From Agromyces tardus (GTDB lineage Bacteria; Actinomycetota; Actinomycetes; Actinomycetales; Microbacteriaceae): a stretch of 64,000 nucleotides of DNA. Numbering within the stretch: position 1 is the stretch's first letter; every line of letters starts with the position of its first letter. Location: the NCBI RefSeq assembly GCF_003710805.1, contig NZ_RHHB01000009.1, positions 29,706 through 93,705 of the forward strand. The letters are read 5' to 3'. The notes beneath the pieces are model-generated. The model was not told where the DNA came from. It made no database searches and worked only from the letters and a program-made list of their open reading frames with translations. Positions 43,802 through 53,802 of this stretch are shown piece after piece. Made by a program: the position numbers and the translations under genes.

Positions 43802-46273
43802 TCACAGCGCGAACCGGCGTTCGTCGCCCGCGCGGATCTCCACCTCGTCGCCGTCGACGACTACCCGGATGGGCGCCGCATCCCCCTCGGCCGAATCGAT
43901 CCGCAGCTCGTGCTGCGAGAGCCGGACGCTGAGCGCCTGGTCGCGGTACACGAGATGGAACTTGATCGCCTCGATCTCGGCGGGCATGCCGGGGTGGAAC
44001 CAGAGCCGATCCTCGCGCATCTCGATGCCGGCGTAGCAGCGGGTCACCATGTCGACCGACCCCGCCATCGCGGCGATGTGCACCCCCTGCCGCGTCGTGC
44101 CGCCCTGGATGTCGGAGAGGTCGCTCGACAGGGTGCGCTGCAGGAACTCCCACGATCGCTCACGATCGCGCCGCGCCTCGAGCCACGAGTGCACGACGTT
44201 CGAGAGCGTCGACCCGTACGTGGAGGTGGTCGAGTAGCGCTCGACGGTGCGCACGATCGCCTCGGGGGGCAGCTCGTAGCCCATCTCCCCGAGCAACTCG
44301 CGCAGCTCCTCGGCCGAGAGCAGGTAGAGCAGCATGAGCGCGTCGGGCTGCTTCGACACCTGGTAGCGGTTCGAGCTGTCGTGCTCGGCGTTCAGGATGA
44401 GGTCGAGCCGCCCGATCCAGCCGTAGCGGCGCCGGTAGGCGTCGAGGTCGATCGGCTCCAGCTCCTGGTACCCGTCGAACTGCGAGAGCGACCCGTCGTC
44501 GTTGAACACGACCGTGAGGCGGGCGGCGATCCGGGCCCAGGCCTCCGGCTCCCCCGGCGCGATCTCGAGGCGCCGCCACGCGAGCCGGCCCGGATGCCGC
44601 TGCAGCACGTCGACCGTCGCGATCGCGCGCCGCAGCACCCACGCCGTCATGACGTTGGTGTACACGTTGTCCTTCACGCCCTCGCCCGGCCGCTCGGGAT
44701 ACCCGTCGTGGAACTCGTCGGGACCCATGACGTGATCGATCGAGTAGCGGTCGCGCTCCGGGTCGTAGACGGCGAGCGAGGCGAAGAAGCGTGCGACGGC
44801 GACGATGAGGTCGGCGCCGTCGTGCAGCAGGAACTGGAGGTCGCCGGTGGACTCGTAGTACTGCCACGCGCTGTACGCGACGCCGAGGCCCACGTGCCGC
44901 TGCAGGTGCGAGTGGTCGGGCATCCAGTCCTCCGTCAGCGGGTTGAACAGCCGACGGGGCGTGACGTCGTCGCCCGCGATCCCGCTCTGCCAGGGAAACA
45001 TCGCGCCCGCATGTCCGGCGCGCGCCGCGGCGGCCGTCGCGGCGCCGAGACGCCGGTGTCGATACGCGAGCAGCGCGGGGGTGAGCCGCGGACGCCGCAG
45101 CGTGATGAACGGGTAGACGAACACCTCGTCCCAGAAGACGTGGCCGTCGTACGCCTCGCCGTGCAGGCCCCGCGCGGGGATGCCGGCGTCGAGGTCGGCG
45201 TCGACGGCGTTGAGCGTCTGCAGCACGTGGAAGGCGTTGAAGTGCAGCGCGAGCGCATGGTCGCCCGAGGGGTGCAACTCGACCGCGAACTCCGCCCACA
45301 GCCGCTCCCAGGCGAGCTCGTGCTCGCGGAGCAGCTCGGCGAACGTCGGGGCGGCGGCCAGGCGGTCGGTCGCGTCATCCGCCGCCGAGAGCACCGCACG
45401 GTCTCGTGACGTGCCGACCGAGACGACCTTCTCGACCTCGATGGGCACGCCCGCGGCGGCCTCGACGGTGAACTCGTGCGCGACGGCGCCGTCCTCGTGC
45501 GAGAGGAACTCGCGTCGGGACGACACCACGGAGTCGCCGACCGCGACCCTCGTGCGCGCCGCCACGGCGATGCGGATCGCGGAGCGCTCGGTCTCCGCCT
45601 CGAGCAGCACCGCGTCGGGCGCGAGCTCGCGCAGCTCGACGGGTCGCAGGTGACGGTGCGTGCGCGGCTGGTGATCGGGCACGTTCGAGTTGGACACACG
45701 GCCGTCGATGCCGGAGCGCACGGTGACCGGTCCCGACCAGTCGACGGGCACGATCGACACCCGCATCGCGGCGACGTGCGGGTCCGCCTGCGAGAGGAAG
45801 CGGTCACTGCGCACCGCCGTCACGCGCCCCGTGTCGTCGCGGAAGGTCAGGCTCCGCCTGAGGATGCCGTGCCGCACGTCGAGCTCCTGACGGAAGGCGA
45901 GCAGCTCCGAGTCATCCAGTGCGTCGAGGCGGAACCAGTCGCCGCCGTCGAGACGGAACTGCACCGGCAGCCAGTTCGGCGCGTTGACCATCTCCTCGTC
46001 GGGAACTCTCACGTCGCCGACGGTCGACGTGACGACGTCGTACACCCCGGCGAAGTAGGTCCCCGGGTAGTGCACGCCGTCGGCCCAGCATTCCTCGGCC
46101 GCGCCGCGCGTGCCCCAGTAGCCGTTCGCGAGCGCGCAGAGCGCCTCCCTCGTGCCCTCGTCGGAAGGCACGTAGTCGTCGAATGCCAGCACCCAGGTGT
46201 CGGCGTCGCCCGGTGCGTGGTCGGGATGCGGCACGCTGCAGAGTCGTTCACCGAGCGCGGGCGGCAGTGCCAT
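43802..46273 (-). CDS. Glycoside hydrolase family 65 disaccharide phosphorylase
   Basis: 823 residues, the usual GH65 length. These enzymes split alpha-glucosides such as maltose, trehalose or kojibiose with phosphate to beta-glucose 1-phosphate. An N-terminal beta-sandwich (EALCALANGYWGTRGAAEE) leads to the (alpha/alpha)6 barrel with GEAYDGHVFWD, the catalytic Glu in HVMGPDEFHDG (about 514), KQPD, and the phosphate-binding GTTRQGVH (about 725). No beta-phosphoglucomutase gene, the usual partner, is in the window. The exact disaccharide cannot be read from sequence. Confidence 0.93.
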   Translation of the reverse strand: MALPPALGERLCSVPHPDHAPGDADTWVLAFDDYVPSDEGTREALCALANGYWGTRGAAEECWADGVHYPGTYFAGVYDVVTSTVGDVRVPDEEMVNAPNWLPVQFRLDGGDWFRLDALDDSELLAFRQELDVRHGILRRSLTFRDDTGRVTAVRSDRFLSQADPHVAAMRVSIVPVDWSGPVTVRSGIDGRVSNSNVPDHQPRTHRHLRPVELRELAPDAVLLEAETERSAIRIAVAARTRVAVGDSVVSSRREFLSHEDGAVAHEFTVEAAAGVPIEVEKVVSVGTSRDRAVLSAADDATDRLAAAPTFAELLREHELAWERLWAEFAVELHPSGDHALALHFNAFHVLQTLNAVDADLDAGIPARGLHGEAYDGHVFWDEVFVYPFITLRRPRLTPALLAYRHRRLGAATAAAARAGHAGAMFPWQSGIAGDDVTPRRLFNPLTEDWMPDHSHLQRHVGLGVAYSAWQYYESTGDLQFLLHDGADLIVAVARFFASLAVYDPERDRYSIDHVMGPDEFHDGYPERPGEGVKDNVYTNVMTAWVLRRAIATVDVLQRHPGRLAWRRLEIAPGEPEAWARIAARLTVVFNDDGSLSQFDGYQELEPIDLDAYRRRYGWIGRLDLILNAEHDSSNRYQVSKQPDALMLLYLLSAEELRELLGEMGYELPPEAIVRTVERYSTTSTYGSTLSNVVHSWLEARRDRERSWEFLQRTLSSDLSDIQGGTTRQGVHIAAMAGSVDMVTRCYAGIEMREDRLWFHPGMPAEIEAIKFHLVYRDQALSVRLSQHELRIDSAEGDAAPIRVVVDGDEVEIRAGDERRFAL

Positions 46274-46285
46274 GCCCCCACGGTA
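46274..46285 (-). promoter_or_regulatory. Leaderless-type -10 for the GH65 gene
   Basis: On the minus strand TACCGT (46285-46280), six bases, ATG at 46273. Confidence 0.5.
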
Positions 46286-46345
46286 CGCCGCGCCGCGCCC
46301 CGCGTGCCGCAAGCGCACGCCGATGGGCCGGACGAATCGGGGCCG

Positions 46346-46588
46346 TCACGCCTCGGCGACCTCGACGCGCACCCGCTTGATGCGCGAGGACACCCCGCGC
46401 AGGATCGTGACCTTCGATCGCGCGACGCCGAAGTGCGCGGCCAGTGCGGCGATGACGCCGGCGTTCGCGGCACCGTCGACCGCCCGCTCGCGCACGTACA
46501 CGGTGACGGATGCCGCGGGGTCGCCCGGCGTCTCCTCGACGCGCGGTCCCGCGCGGCTGCCCGGCTTCACCCGCACGGTCAGCTCCAT
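46346..46588 (-). CDS. DUF167 (YggU) family protein
   Basis: 80 residues, with LTVRVKPGSR at the start and VDGAANAGVIAALAAHFGVA followed by ILRGVSSRIKRV. These are the conserved segments of the DUF167 family, whose function is unknown. GGAGGAG precedes the ATG. It lies between the F420-type gene and the GH65 gene. Confidence 0.92.
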   Translation of the reverse strand: MELTVRVKPGSRAGPRVEETPGDPAASVTVYVRERAVDGAANAGVIAALAAHFGVARSKVTILRGVSSRIKRVRVEVAEA

Positions 46589-46622
46589 CGCCCTGCTCCT
46601 CCAGAGCCCTTCCGCCGCACGG

Positions 46623-47066
46623 TCAGTCCCGGGGCTCGCAGATTACGAGCGGGATCCGCCGGGACGTGCGGCGCTGGTACCCCGCGTAGCCCCGGTACGC
46701 GGCGGTGATCAGCGGCCAGAGCTCGGCTCGTTCCGCCTCGTCGGCGGTGCGCGCGGTCATGCGGCGGGCGACCCCGTGCACGGTGAGTTCCACCGAGGGG
46801 TCGGCGACGAGGTTGCGATACCAGTCGGGATCCCGGTCGTCGCCGCCCTTCGAGGCGACGAGCACGACGCGGTCACCGTCGATGACCGGCGACGAGAGCA
46901 CCACCTCGCGGGGCCGGCCGCTGCGTCGTCCGGTGGTGCGCAGCAGCACGACGGGCATGCCCGCGATGCCCGCGCCGAGGTGCCAGCGACTGAGCCGCAG
47001 GAGCCCCGCGTGCACGGAGGAGGCGGCGCGGAACCAGACGTCCGCGAACGGTCCGCGTCGGGTCAT
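46623..47066 (-). CDS. Deazaflavin-dependent nitroreductase family protein (second copy)
   Basis: 147 residues, a relative of the protein at 41571. It has VVLLRTTGRRSGRPREVVLS, LVASKGGDDRDPDWYRNLVA and VELTVHGVARRMTAR. F420 or another flavin is the likely cofactor. The ATG at 47066 has GGGAGG seven bases upstream. It lies 71 bp after der on the same strand and may be its last cotranscribed gene. Confidence 0.88.
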   Translation of the reverse strand: MTRRGPFADVWFRAASSVHAGLLRLSRWHLGAGIAGMPVVLLRTTGRRSGRPREVVLSSPVIDGDRVVLVASKGGDDRDPDWYRNLVADPSVELTVHGVARRMTARTADEAERAELWPLITAAYRGYAGYQRRTSRRIPLVICEPRD

Positions 47067-47137
47067 CGCCCAGCCTCCCGATCGTGGGATGCCGGCGCCG
47101 CGGGTGCGGTCACGGGCATCCCCGGTGCCACCTCGAG

Positions 47138-48646
47138 CTACCGCGCCCGGCGCTCGCGCACCCGCATGTTGATCACGATGGGCGAGCCCTCGAAGCCGTA
47201 GATCTCGCGCAGGCGGCGCTGGATGAAGCGGCGGTACCCCGGGTCGAGGAATCCGGTCGTGAACAGCACGAAGGTGGGCGGACGGCTCGCTGCCTGCGTG
47301 CCGAACAGGATGCGGGGCTGCTTGCCGCCGCGCACCGGGTGGGGGTGCTCCTGCGTGAGCTCGGTGAGGAAGGCGTTGAACTTGCCCGTGGGGATGCGGA
47401 GGTCCCACGATTCGAGCGCGGTCTCGAGGGCGGGCACGAGCTTCTCGAGGTGACGCCCGGTCTTCGCCGAGATGTTCACGCGCGGCGCCCACTGCACGTG
47501 GTGCAGGTCCTGCTCGATCTCGCGCTCGAGGTAGCGGCGACGCTCGTCGTCGAGGAGGTCCCACTTGTTGTACGCGAGCACGAGCGCGCGGCCCGACTCG
47601 AGCACGAGGTCGATGATGCGCACGTCCTGCTCGGAGATGGGCTGCGAGACATCCAGCAGCACCACCGCGACCTCGGCCTTCTCGAGGGCCGCCTGGGTGC
47701 GCAGCGACGCGTAGAAGTCGGCGCCCTGCTGCAGGTGCACGCGACGACGGATGCCGGCGGTGTCGACGAAGCGCCAGATCTTGCCACCGAGTTCGATCTG
47801 CTCGTCGACGGGGTCGCGGGTGGTGCCGGCGAGCTCGTTCACGACGACGCGCTCCTCGCGGGCGGCCTTGTTGAGCAGGCTCGACTTGCCCACGTTCGGG
47901 CGGCCGAGGATCGCGACGCGGCGGGGGCCGCCGAACTCGTCCTTGGCCACGGCGGAGACCTGCGGGAGGACCTTGAAGACCGCCTCGAGCATGTCGGCGA
48001 CGCCGCGACCGTGCAGCGCCGAGACGGGGTAGGGCTCGCCGAGGCCGAGGTTCCACAGGGCCGCGGCCTCGGGCTCCTGGCGGGCGTCGTCGACCTTGTT
48101 CGCCACGAGGAACACGGGCTTGTTCGCGTTGCGGAGCATGCGCACCACGCGCTCGTCGGTGGCGGTCGCGCCGACCATCGCGTCGACGACGAACAGCACG
48201 ACGTCGCTGAGGTCGATCGCGACCTCGGCCTGGGCGGCGACGGAGGCGTCGATGCCCTTCGCGTCGGGCTCCCAGCCGCCGGTGTCGACGAGCGTGAAGC
48301 GCCGGTCGAGGTACTCGCCCTTGTACGACACGCGGTCGCGCGTGACGCCGGGGGTGTCCTCGACGACGGCCTCGCGTCGGCCGAGGATGCGGTTGACGAG
48401 CGCGGACTTGCCCACGTTCGGGCGCCCGACGATGGCGATGACCGGCAGCGCCGGCAGGTACCGGATGCCCTCCTCGCCCTCCTCCGAGAGCTCGAGCAGG
48501 TCCAGGTCCTCCTCGTCGAGATCGTACGCCTCGAGGCCGGAGCGGAGCGCGGCGGCACGCTGCTCGGCGAGCTCGTCGTCGACGTCGGCCAGTCGCTCGG
48601 CGAGGTCGTCGTCGGGTGCGTCGAACTCGTCGTCGCGGTCGGTCAT
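47138..48646 (-). CDS. der: Ribosome biogenesis GTPase Der (EngA)
   Basis: 502 residues with two GTPase domains in a row, unique to Der: [13 protein letters not shown] (about 76) and [13 protein letters not shown] (about 249), with DTGGWE and DTAGIR switch motifs, NKVDD and NKWDLL. A C-terminal KH-like domain ends in INMRVRERR. An acidic N-terminal extension of about 70 residues is common in actinobacteria. It works in 50S assembly. AGGAG five bases before ATG 48646 sets the start. Confidence 0.97.
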   Translation of the reverse strand: MTDRDDEFDAPDDDLAERLADVDDELAEQRAAALRSGLEAYDLDEEDLDLLELSEEGEEGIRYLPALPVIAIVGRPNVGKSALVNRILGRREAVVEDTPGVTRDRVSYKGEYLDRRFTLVDTGGWEPDAKGIDASVAAQAEVAIDLSDVVLFVVDAMVGATATDERVVRMLRNANKPVFLVANKVDDARQEPEAAALWNLGLGEPYPVSALHGRGVADMLEAVFKVLPQVSAVAKDEFGGPRRVAILGRPNVGKSSLLNKAAREERVVVNELAGTTRDPVDEQIELGGKIWRFVDTAGIRRRVHLQQGADFYASLRTQAALEKAEVAVVLLDVSQPISEQDVRIIDLVLESGRALVLAYNKWDLLDDERRRYLEREIEQDLHHVQWAPRVNISAKTGRHLEKLVPALETALESWDLRIPTGKFNAFLTELTQEHPHPVRGGKQPRILFGTQAASRPPTFVLFTTGFLDPGYRRFIQRRLREIYGFEGSPIVINMRVRERRAR

Positions 48647-48699
48647 GGGGTCTCCTGCCAAAGTTCACGGGGTCGCGCGCGTGCGCGCAACCCCTCTAT

Positions 48700-49383
48700 T
48701 CAACCAGCGTGTGCCTGAGAGTCTCGGATCACGGCGATGACGGCCTCGACCGTCTGGTCGAAGTCGAGCTCGGTCGAGTCGACGGTGGTCACTCCCTCGG
48801 CGGCGTTCATGAAGTCGACGACCTTCGAATCGGCGAGGTCCCGGCGGCGCAGCTGCTCCCCCGTCGTCGAGACCGAGTGGCCCACGAGCTCCGCCGAACG
48901 GCGCGCGACGCGGGCCTCCTCCGAGGCGGTCAGCAGGATCCGCACGGGCGCGTCGGGGGCGACGACGGTCGTGATGTCCCGGCCCTCGACGACGATCCCG
49001 GCGCGCTCCTCGGCGGCCATGATCGCGCGGAACACCTCGATGAGGTGGGTGCGCACCTCGGGGATGCGCGCGACCGCGCTCACGATGGCGGAGATCCCCG
49101 GCTCGCGGATCGCCTCCGTCACGTCGACCGATCCGACGCGCACCGCGTAGCCCGCCGGGTCGGTGCCGATGGCGTAGTCGAAGGAGTCGAGGCATGAGAC
49201 CACGGATGCCGCGTCCTCGGTGTCGACGCCCGACGCCGCCGCGTGCCACGCGAGCGCGCGGTAGGCGGCACCCGTGTCGAGGAAGCCCCAGCCGAGGCGA
49301 CGGGCGACCTCCTTCGAGACGCTCGACTTGCCGCTGCCGGCGGGTCCGTCGATGGCCACCACGTACGGAAGGACGGGGTTCAC
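48700..49383 (-). CDS. cmk: Cytidylate kinase
   Basis: 227 residues. It phosphorylates CMP/dCMP. The P-loop [13 protein letters not shown] is followed by [12 protein letters not shown], and the CMP-binding/lid parts are [15 protein letters not shown] and RRDLADSKV. The GTG at 49383, four bases after the tyrA stop, is preferred to a TTG inside tyrA. The pair cmk-der is a conserved neighbour couple. Confidence 0.96.
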   Translation of the reverse strand: MNPVLPYVVAIDGPAGSGKSSVSKEVARRLGWGFLDTGAAYRALAWHAAASGVDTEDAASVVSCLDSFDYAIGTDPAGYAVRVGSVDVTEAIREPGISAIVSAVARIPEVRTHLIEVFRAIMAAEERAGIVVEGRDITTVVAPDAPVRILLTASEEARVARRSAELVGHSVSTTGEQLRRRDLADSKVVDFMNAAEGVTTVDSTELDFDQTVEAVIAVIRDSQAHAG

Positions 49384-49387
49384 GTTG

Positions 49388-50470
49388 CTAGCCTGCAATC
49401 CGCCAGCCGCGCGCGGCCAGCTCGTCGGTGAGGCGGTCGGCCGCCTCGGGGAGTACTGCGATCTCGGCGAGGCCCACCTGGCGGCCGGGCGAGTGCTCGA
49501 GACGGAGGTCTTCGAGGTTCACCCCGATCTCGCCGATCTCGGCGAGCAGCCTGGCCAACTGGCCGGGGCGGTCGTCGATCATCACGATGATGGTCGTGAA
49601 GCGCTTGTCGGTGCCGTGCTTGCCCGGCAGTCGTTCGACTCCGGTGTTCCCGCCCGTGAGCTCCTCGGCGACCTTGCGCCGCGCCCCCGGTGCGGTCGGA
49701 TCGCCGAGCGCCTCGATGAACCGGTCGAGGTCGTCCCGGTAGTCCATGAGGATGTCGCGCACCGGCGCTGCGTTCGCACCGAGGATCTGCACCCACAGGT
49801 CGGGGTCGCTCGCGGCGATGCGCGTGACGTCGCGCACGCCCTGCCCGGCGAGGCCGAGCGCCGCATTGGGCGCGTCGAGGAACCGGCGCGCCATGATGCT
49901 CGAGACCACCTGCGGCACGTGGGAGATGAGGGCGACGCCGCGATCGTGCTCCTCGGGCGACATCTCGACGAGCGTCGCGCCGAGGTCGAGGATGAGGTCG
50001 TCGATCGCGCTCGCGCGCTGGTAGCTGATGGCGTCGTGCGCGGCGACCACCCACGGCCGGCCGGCGAAGAGGTCGGCGCGCGCGGCGAGCGGTCCCCCGC
50101 GTTCGCGACCGGCGAGCGGGTGCGATCCGATGTACCGCGAGACGTCGGCGTCGGATGCCGCGAGCTCGGCGAGGATGCCCGTCTTGACGCTCGCGACATC
50201 CGTCACGATCGCTTCGGGGAACGCTGCGAGCTCTGCCGCCACGACCGAGGCCGTGACATCGGGCGGCACGGCCACGACGATGAGCTGCGGGCGGTCATCG
50301 GGGCGTGCCGCGCGACCCGCGCCGAGGTCGATCGCGATGGCGACGTGCGTGGGCGATGCGTCGGCGAGGATCACGTCGATCCCGCGCGATCGGAGGCCCA
50401 GCGCGACGCTCGTGCCCAGCAGCCCGGCGCCGACGACGCGCACCGGCCCGATCAGGCGTGATTCGCTCAC
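49388..50470 (-). CDS. tyrA: Prephenate dehydrogenase with ACT domain
   Basis: 360 residues. It makes 4-hydroxyphenylpyruvate for tyrosine. The NAD-binding [19 protein letters not shown] is at the N-terminus, [11 protein letters not shown] holds the active-site His, and a C-terminal ACT domain ([20 protein letters not shown]) from about 285 should give feedback control by tyrosine. The GTG start overlaps the rluB stop as GTGA. Confidence 0.94.
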   Translation of the reverse strand: MSESRLIGPVRVVGAGLLGTSVALGLRSRGIDVILADASPTHVAIAIDLGAGRAARPDDRPQLIVVAVPPDVTASVVAAELAAFPEAIVTDVASVKTGILAELAASDADVSRYIGSHPLAGRERGGPLAARADLFAGRPWVVAAHDAISYQRASAIDDLILDLGATLVEMSPEEHDRGVALISHVPQVVSSIMARRFLDAPNAALGLAGQGVRDVTRIAASDPDLWVQILGANAAPVRDILMDYRDDLDRFIEALGDPTAPGARRKVAEELTGGNTGVERLPGKHGTDKRFTTIIVMIDDRPGQLARLLAEIGEIGVNLEDLRLEHSPGRQVGLAEIAVLPEAADRLTDELAARGWRIAG

Positions 50471-51294
50471 GAGTCCCCTTCGTGCGAGTGCGGGTGGGTG
50501 TCGGCGCCGCCCGAACGACCGACATCCGCGGCGCGGGAGATCGTGAGCAGCTGGCCGAGTTCCACTGTAGTCAACTCGCGCATCGCGCCGGATCGGAGCG
50601 TGCCGAGGTGCAGTGGGCCGAAGCTGCGGCGCACGAGTTCCACGACCGGATGCCCCACCGCGTCGAGCATGCGTCGCACGATGCGGTTGCGGCCCGAGTG
50701 CAGCGTGACCTCGACGATCGTATGGCGATCGTCGCCCTGCTGCTGCAGGATCTTGGCGCGGTCGACGGCGATCGGGCCGTCGTCGAGCTCGATGCCGCGC
50801 TTGAGCTGCTGCAGCGTCTGCGCACTCATCCGGCCCGTCACCTTGGCGATGTAGGTCTTCTCGATGCCGAATGACGGGTGCGCGAGCACGTGCGCGAGCT
50901 CGCCGTCGTTCGTGAGCAGCAGCAGCCCGCTCGTCTCAGCGTCCAGGCGGCCCACGTTGAAGACGCGCTCGTCGAGGGCGTCGGTGAACCGCCGCAGGTC
51001 CGGCCGGCCGTGCTCGTCCCGCATCGACGAGACGACGCCGGTGGGCTTGTTGAGCATGTAGTAGCGCTTCTGGGGGTCGAGCTGCACGGCCTCGCCGTCG
51101 ACCGCGATGTGATCGACGGCGGGGTCGATACGGCTGCCGAGCTCGGTGACGACCTCGCCGTTCACCGCGACGCGGCCGGCGACGATGAGCTGCTCGGACA
51201 CGCGTCGCGAGGCGACGCCCGCCGCCGCGAGCGCCTTCTGCAGCCGCACGCCCTCGGTGCCGCGCGGGTCGGCCTGTGGGTCAGACGAGGTCAC
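50467..51294 (-). CDS. rluB: RsuA/RluB-family pseudouridine synthase
   Basis: 275 residues. An S4 RNA-binding domain comes first (VRLQKALAAAGVASRRVSEQ), then the catalytic domain with Asp in GRLDAETSGLLLL and the YYMLNKPTGVVSS segment. It modifies a uridine in 23S (or 16S) rRNA. GTG 51294 is inside the end of scpB, overlapping by 14 bp. Confidence 0.95.
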   Translation of the reverse strand: MTSSDPQADPRGTEGVRLQKALAAAGVASRRVSEQLIVAGRVAVNGEVVTELGSRIDPAVDHIAVDGEAVQLDPQKRYYMLNKPTGVVSSMRDEHGRPDLRRFTDALDERVFNVGRLDAETSGLLLLTNDGELAHVLAHPSFGIEKTYIAKVTGRMSAQTLQQLKRGIELDDGPIAVDRAKILQQQGDDRHTIVEVTLHSGRNRIVRRMLDAVGHPVVELVRRSFGPLHLGTLRSGAMRELTTVELGQLLTISRAADVGRSGGADTHPHSHEGDS

Positions 51295-52021
51295 GTTCGA
51301 ATCCTTCCTGTCCGCCGTCGAGCAGCGGGGAGATGGGCGGCAGCTCGTCGAGCGCGTTGAGCCCGAGGTTCGTGAGAAGCAGCTCGGTGGTGCCGTAGAG
51401 GATCGCGCCGGTCTCCGCATCCGTGTCGACCTCGGTGATCAGGCCGCGGCCGAGCAGTGTGCGCACGACCGAGTCGACGTTCACCGCCCGGATCGAGGCG
51501 ATCGACGAGCGCGAGATCGGTTGCTTGTAGGCGATGACCGCGAGCGTCTCGAGCGCCGCCTGCGAGAGACGGGTCGACGATTGCGCGGCGACGAAGCTCG
51601 TCACGAGGGTGTCGTACTCGCTGCGCACGTAGAAGCGCCAGCCGCCGCCCACCTCGCGCAGCTCGAACGCACGACGGATGCCGCCGCTTGCCGGTGCCTC
51701 GGCGGCATCGGTGCGCGGCTCGCCCGATCGGCCCTCGCCGTCGTAGTCGGCACGCAGGCGTGCGATCGCGGCCCGCACCTCCGCCACGGGCCGCGCGACC
51801 GCGGCCGCGAGGTGCACGACGCTCTGCGGCTCGTCGGCGATGAACAGGATCGACTCGATCGCTCGATCGAGGTCGAGGCGCGGCTGTCCGGGCATGTCGA
51901 GCGGCGTCGCCACCGAGACCTCGGGTCCGTCGTCCTGTGCGGGTCGAGGAGCCGGCTCCGCCGGCGTCTCGAGACCCTCCGCCGCACCCGTCACGCCCGC
52001 GGCATCCGTCTCAGCTGTCAT
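51281..52021 (-). CDS. scpB: Segregation and condensation protein B
   Basis: 246 residues. Two winged helices typical of ScpB are seen (AIESILFIADEPQSVVHLAA and LETLAVIAYKQPISRSSIAS), with VRTLLGRGLITEV. Both ends have low-complexity tails. It joins ScpA and SMC in chromosome condensation. The start overlaps the scpA end by 11 bp. Confidence 0.95.
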   Translation of the reverse strand: MTAETDAAGVTGAAEGLETPAEPAPRPAQDDGPEVSVATPLDMPGQPRLDLDRAIESILFIADEPQSVVHLAAAVARPVAEVRAAIARLRADYDGEGRSGEPRTDAAEAPASGGIRRAFELREVGGGWRFYVRSEYDTLVTSFVAAQSSTRLSQAALETLAVIAYKQPISRSSIASIRAVNVDSVVRTLLGRGLITEVDTDAETGAILYGTTELLLTNLGLNALDELPPISPLLDGGQEGFERDLV

Positions 52022-52886
52022 AGTCGGCCCCCAGGCTCTCGAGATTGTCGTCGGACCAGTGCTCGTCGGCCGCCCAGCGCAGGGTGAGCTCGCCCAGCGG
52101 CTCGACCTGCTCGAAGCCGATCGCGGCGTGGCGGTACAGCTCGAGCACGGCGAGGAACCGTGCGACGACCACACCCGGCTGGCCGACGCCGGCGATGAGC
52201 TGACGGAACGTCACCGAGTCGCCCCGCCGCAGCACCGCGACGACGTGCGCCGCCTGCTCGCGGATCGAGACGAGCGGCGCATGCAGGTGGTCGAGTCCCA
52301 CCACGGGGATCTCGCGCGGCGTGAGCGCGAGCACCGCCAGCGCGGCGAAGTCCTCGGCGGAGAGAGTCCAGCGCAGTTCGGGCGGCGGCTTGCGGAACCG
52401 CTCCTCGAGTCGCACGGCGCGCGGATGCCGCAGGCCCTCCGCCTCCAGTCGGGTGCCGAACCAGCCGGCCGCCTCCTTGAAGGCGCGGTACTGCAGGAGG
52501 CGCGCGAAGAGCAGGTCGCGCGCCTCGAGCAGGGCGACGTCCTCGGCGTCGACGAGCTCGCCCTGCGGCAGGAGCCCGGCGACCTTGAGATCGAGCAGGG
52601 TCGCCGCGACCACGAGGAACTCGCTCGCCCGGTCGAGCTCCTCGGCCGAGTCGAGGCCCTTGAGGTAGGAGATGAACTCGTCGGTCACGGCCGACAACGA
52701 CACCTCGGTGATGTCGAGCTCGTGCTTGGCGATGAGCGAGAGGAGCAGGTCGAACGGCCCCTCGAAGTTGGTGAGCGCGACCCGGAACCCCGGGTCGGCG
52801 GGCGCGGCCGGGCTCCCCGCGCCGTCGGCGCGCTCGGGTGCCGCGGAGAGCGCGGCGGCCGGCCTGGGCTCAGGCGACCGCGCCAC
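52011..52886 (-). CDS. scpA: Segregation and condensation protein A
   Basis: 291 residues. The kleisin N-terminus FEGPFDLLLSLIAKHELDIT and the segment ASEFLVVAATLLDLKVAGLLP are clear; the C-terminal winged helix ends the protein. ScpA bridges the SMC heads. GTG 52886, inside the parA end, gives a 17-bp overlap; its ribosome site is weak, so the start is the least certain part. Confidence 0.94.
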   Translation of the reverse strand: MARSPEPRPAAALSAAPERADGAGSPAAPADPGFRVALTNFEGPFDLLLSLIAKHELDITEVSLSAVTDEFISYLKGLDSAEELDRASEFLVVAATLLDLKVAGLLPQGELVDAEDVALLEARDLLFARLLQYRAFKEAAGWFGTRLEAEGLRHPRAVRLEERFRKPPPELRWTLSAEDFAALAVLALTPREIPVVGLDHLHAPLVSIREQAAHVVAVLRRGDSVTFRQLIAGVGQPGVVVARFLAVLELYRHAAIGFEQVEPLGELTLRWAADEHWSDDNLESLGADYDS

Positions 52887-53769
52887 GGTCGACCAGCTCC
52901 CTGGCGAGCTGACGGTATGAGCGCGATGCCTGGTGATCGGGCGCGAACTCGGTGATGGGGGTCGCCGCGACCGTGGCATCCGGGAACTTCACCGTTCGGG
53001 TGATGACCGTCTCGAGCACCTTGTCGCCGAAGGCGTCGACGACCCGCTCGAGCACCTCGCGGGAGTGCAGCGTGCGGGCGTCGTACATCGTCGCGAGGAT
53101 GCCGTCGAGCTCGATCGCCGGGTTGAGTCGGTCGCGCACCTTGTCGATCGTCTCGATGAGCAGGGCCACGCCGCGCAGGGCGAAGTACTCGCACTCGAGC
53201 GGGATGACGACGCCGTGGCTCGCGGTGAGCGCGTTGACCGTGAGCAGGCCGAGCGACGGCTGGCAGTCGATGAGGATGACGTCGTAGTCGGCGGAGACCC
53301 GCCGCAGCACGCTCGCGAGGATCTGCTCGCGAGCGACCTCGGTGACGAGGTGGACCTCGGCGGCCGACAGGTCGATGTTCGCGGGGATGACGTCGAGGTT
53401 CGGGGTGCCGGTGTGCTGGATCGTGTCGGCGGGGTCGAGCTGGCGCGACAGCAGCAGGTCGTAGATCGTCGGCACGTCGTGCGTCTGCACGCCGAGCCCC
53501 GCGGAGAGCGCGCCCTGCGGGTCGAAGTCGACCGCGAGCACCCGGCGCCCGTACTCGGCGAGCGTCGCGCCGAGGTTGATCGTGGTCGTCGTCTTGCCGA
53601 CGCCGCCCTTCTGGTTGCACAGCGCGATGATGCGCGCGGGACCGTGCGAGGTGAGCGGCGGCGGCTCGGGGAAGTCGCGCAGCGGCCGACCGGTGGGACC
53701 GAGATCCGACTCCAGCGAGGCGGTGCCGTCCGCCGGGTCGTGCGTCTCGTCGGTCACGTGGGGTCTCAT
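52870..53769 (-). CDS. parA: ParA family ATPase (chromosomal, next to scpA)
   Basis: 299 residues. The deviant Walker A NQKGGVGKTTTTINLG, then VLAVDFDPQGALSAGLG and LIDCQPSLGLLTVNAL define a ParA/Soj ATPase. A 40-residue tail precedes the domain. No parB or parS is adjacent; this is the xerD-parA-scpAB copy found in many actinobacteria, not the origin-proximal one. Either ATG 53769 or GTG 53757 could be the start. Confidence 0.93.
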   Translation of the reverse strand: MRPHVTDETHDPADGTASLESDLGPTGRPLRDFPEPPPLTSHGPARIIALCNQKGGVGKTTTTINLGATLAEYGRRVLAVDFDPQGALSAGLGVQTHDVPTIYDLLLSRQLDPADTIQHTGTPNLDVIPANIDLSAAEVHLVTEVAREQILASVLRRVSADYDVILIDCQPSLGLLTVNALTASHGVVIPLECEYFALRGVALLIETIDKVRDRLNPAIELDGILATMYDARTLHSREVLERVVDAFGDKVLETVITRTVKFPDATVAATPITEFAPDHQASRSYRQLARELVDRGAVA

Positions 53770-53802
53770 CTCCAGGTCGTCTGCGGTAGGGCTTGGTCGA
53801 TT

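Noticed and set aside
52870..53769. ParA as sign of a plasmid or the replication origin
   Set aside because: No parB, parS, dnaA or rep gene is near; the scpA link marks the chromosomal housekeeping copy.
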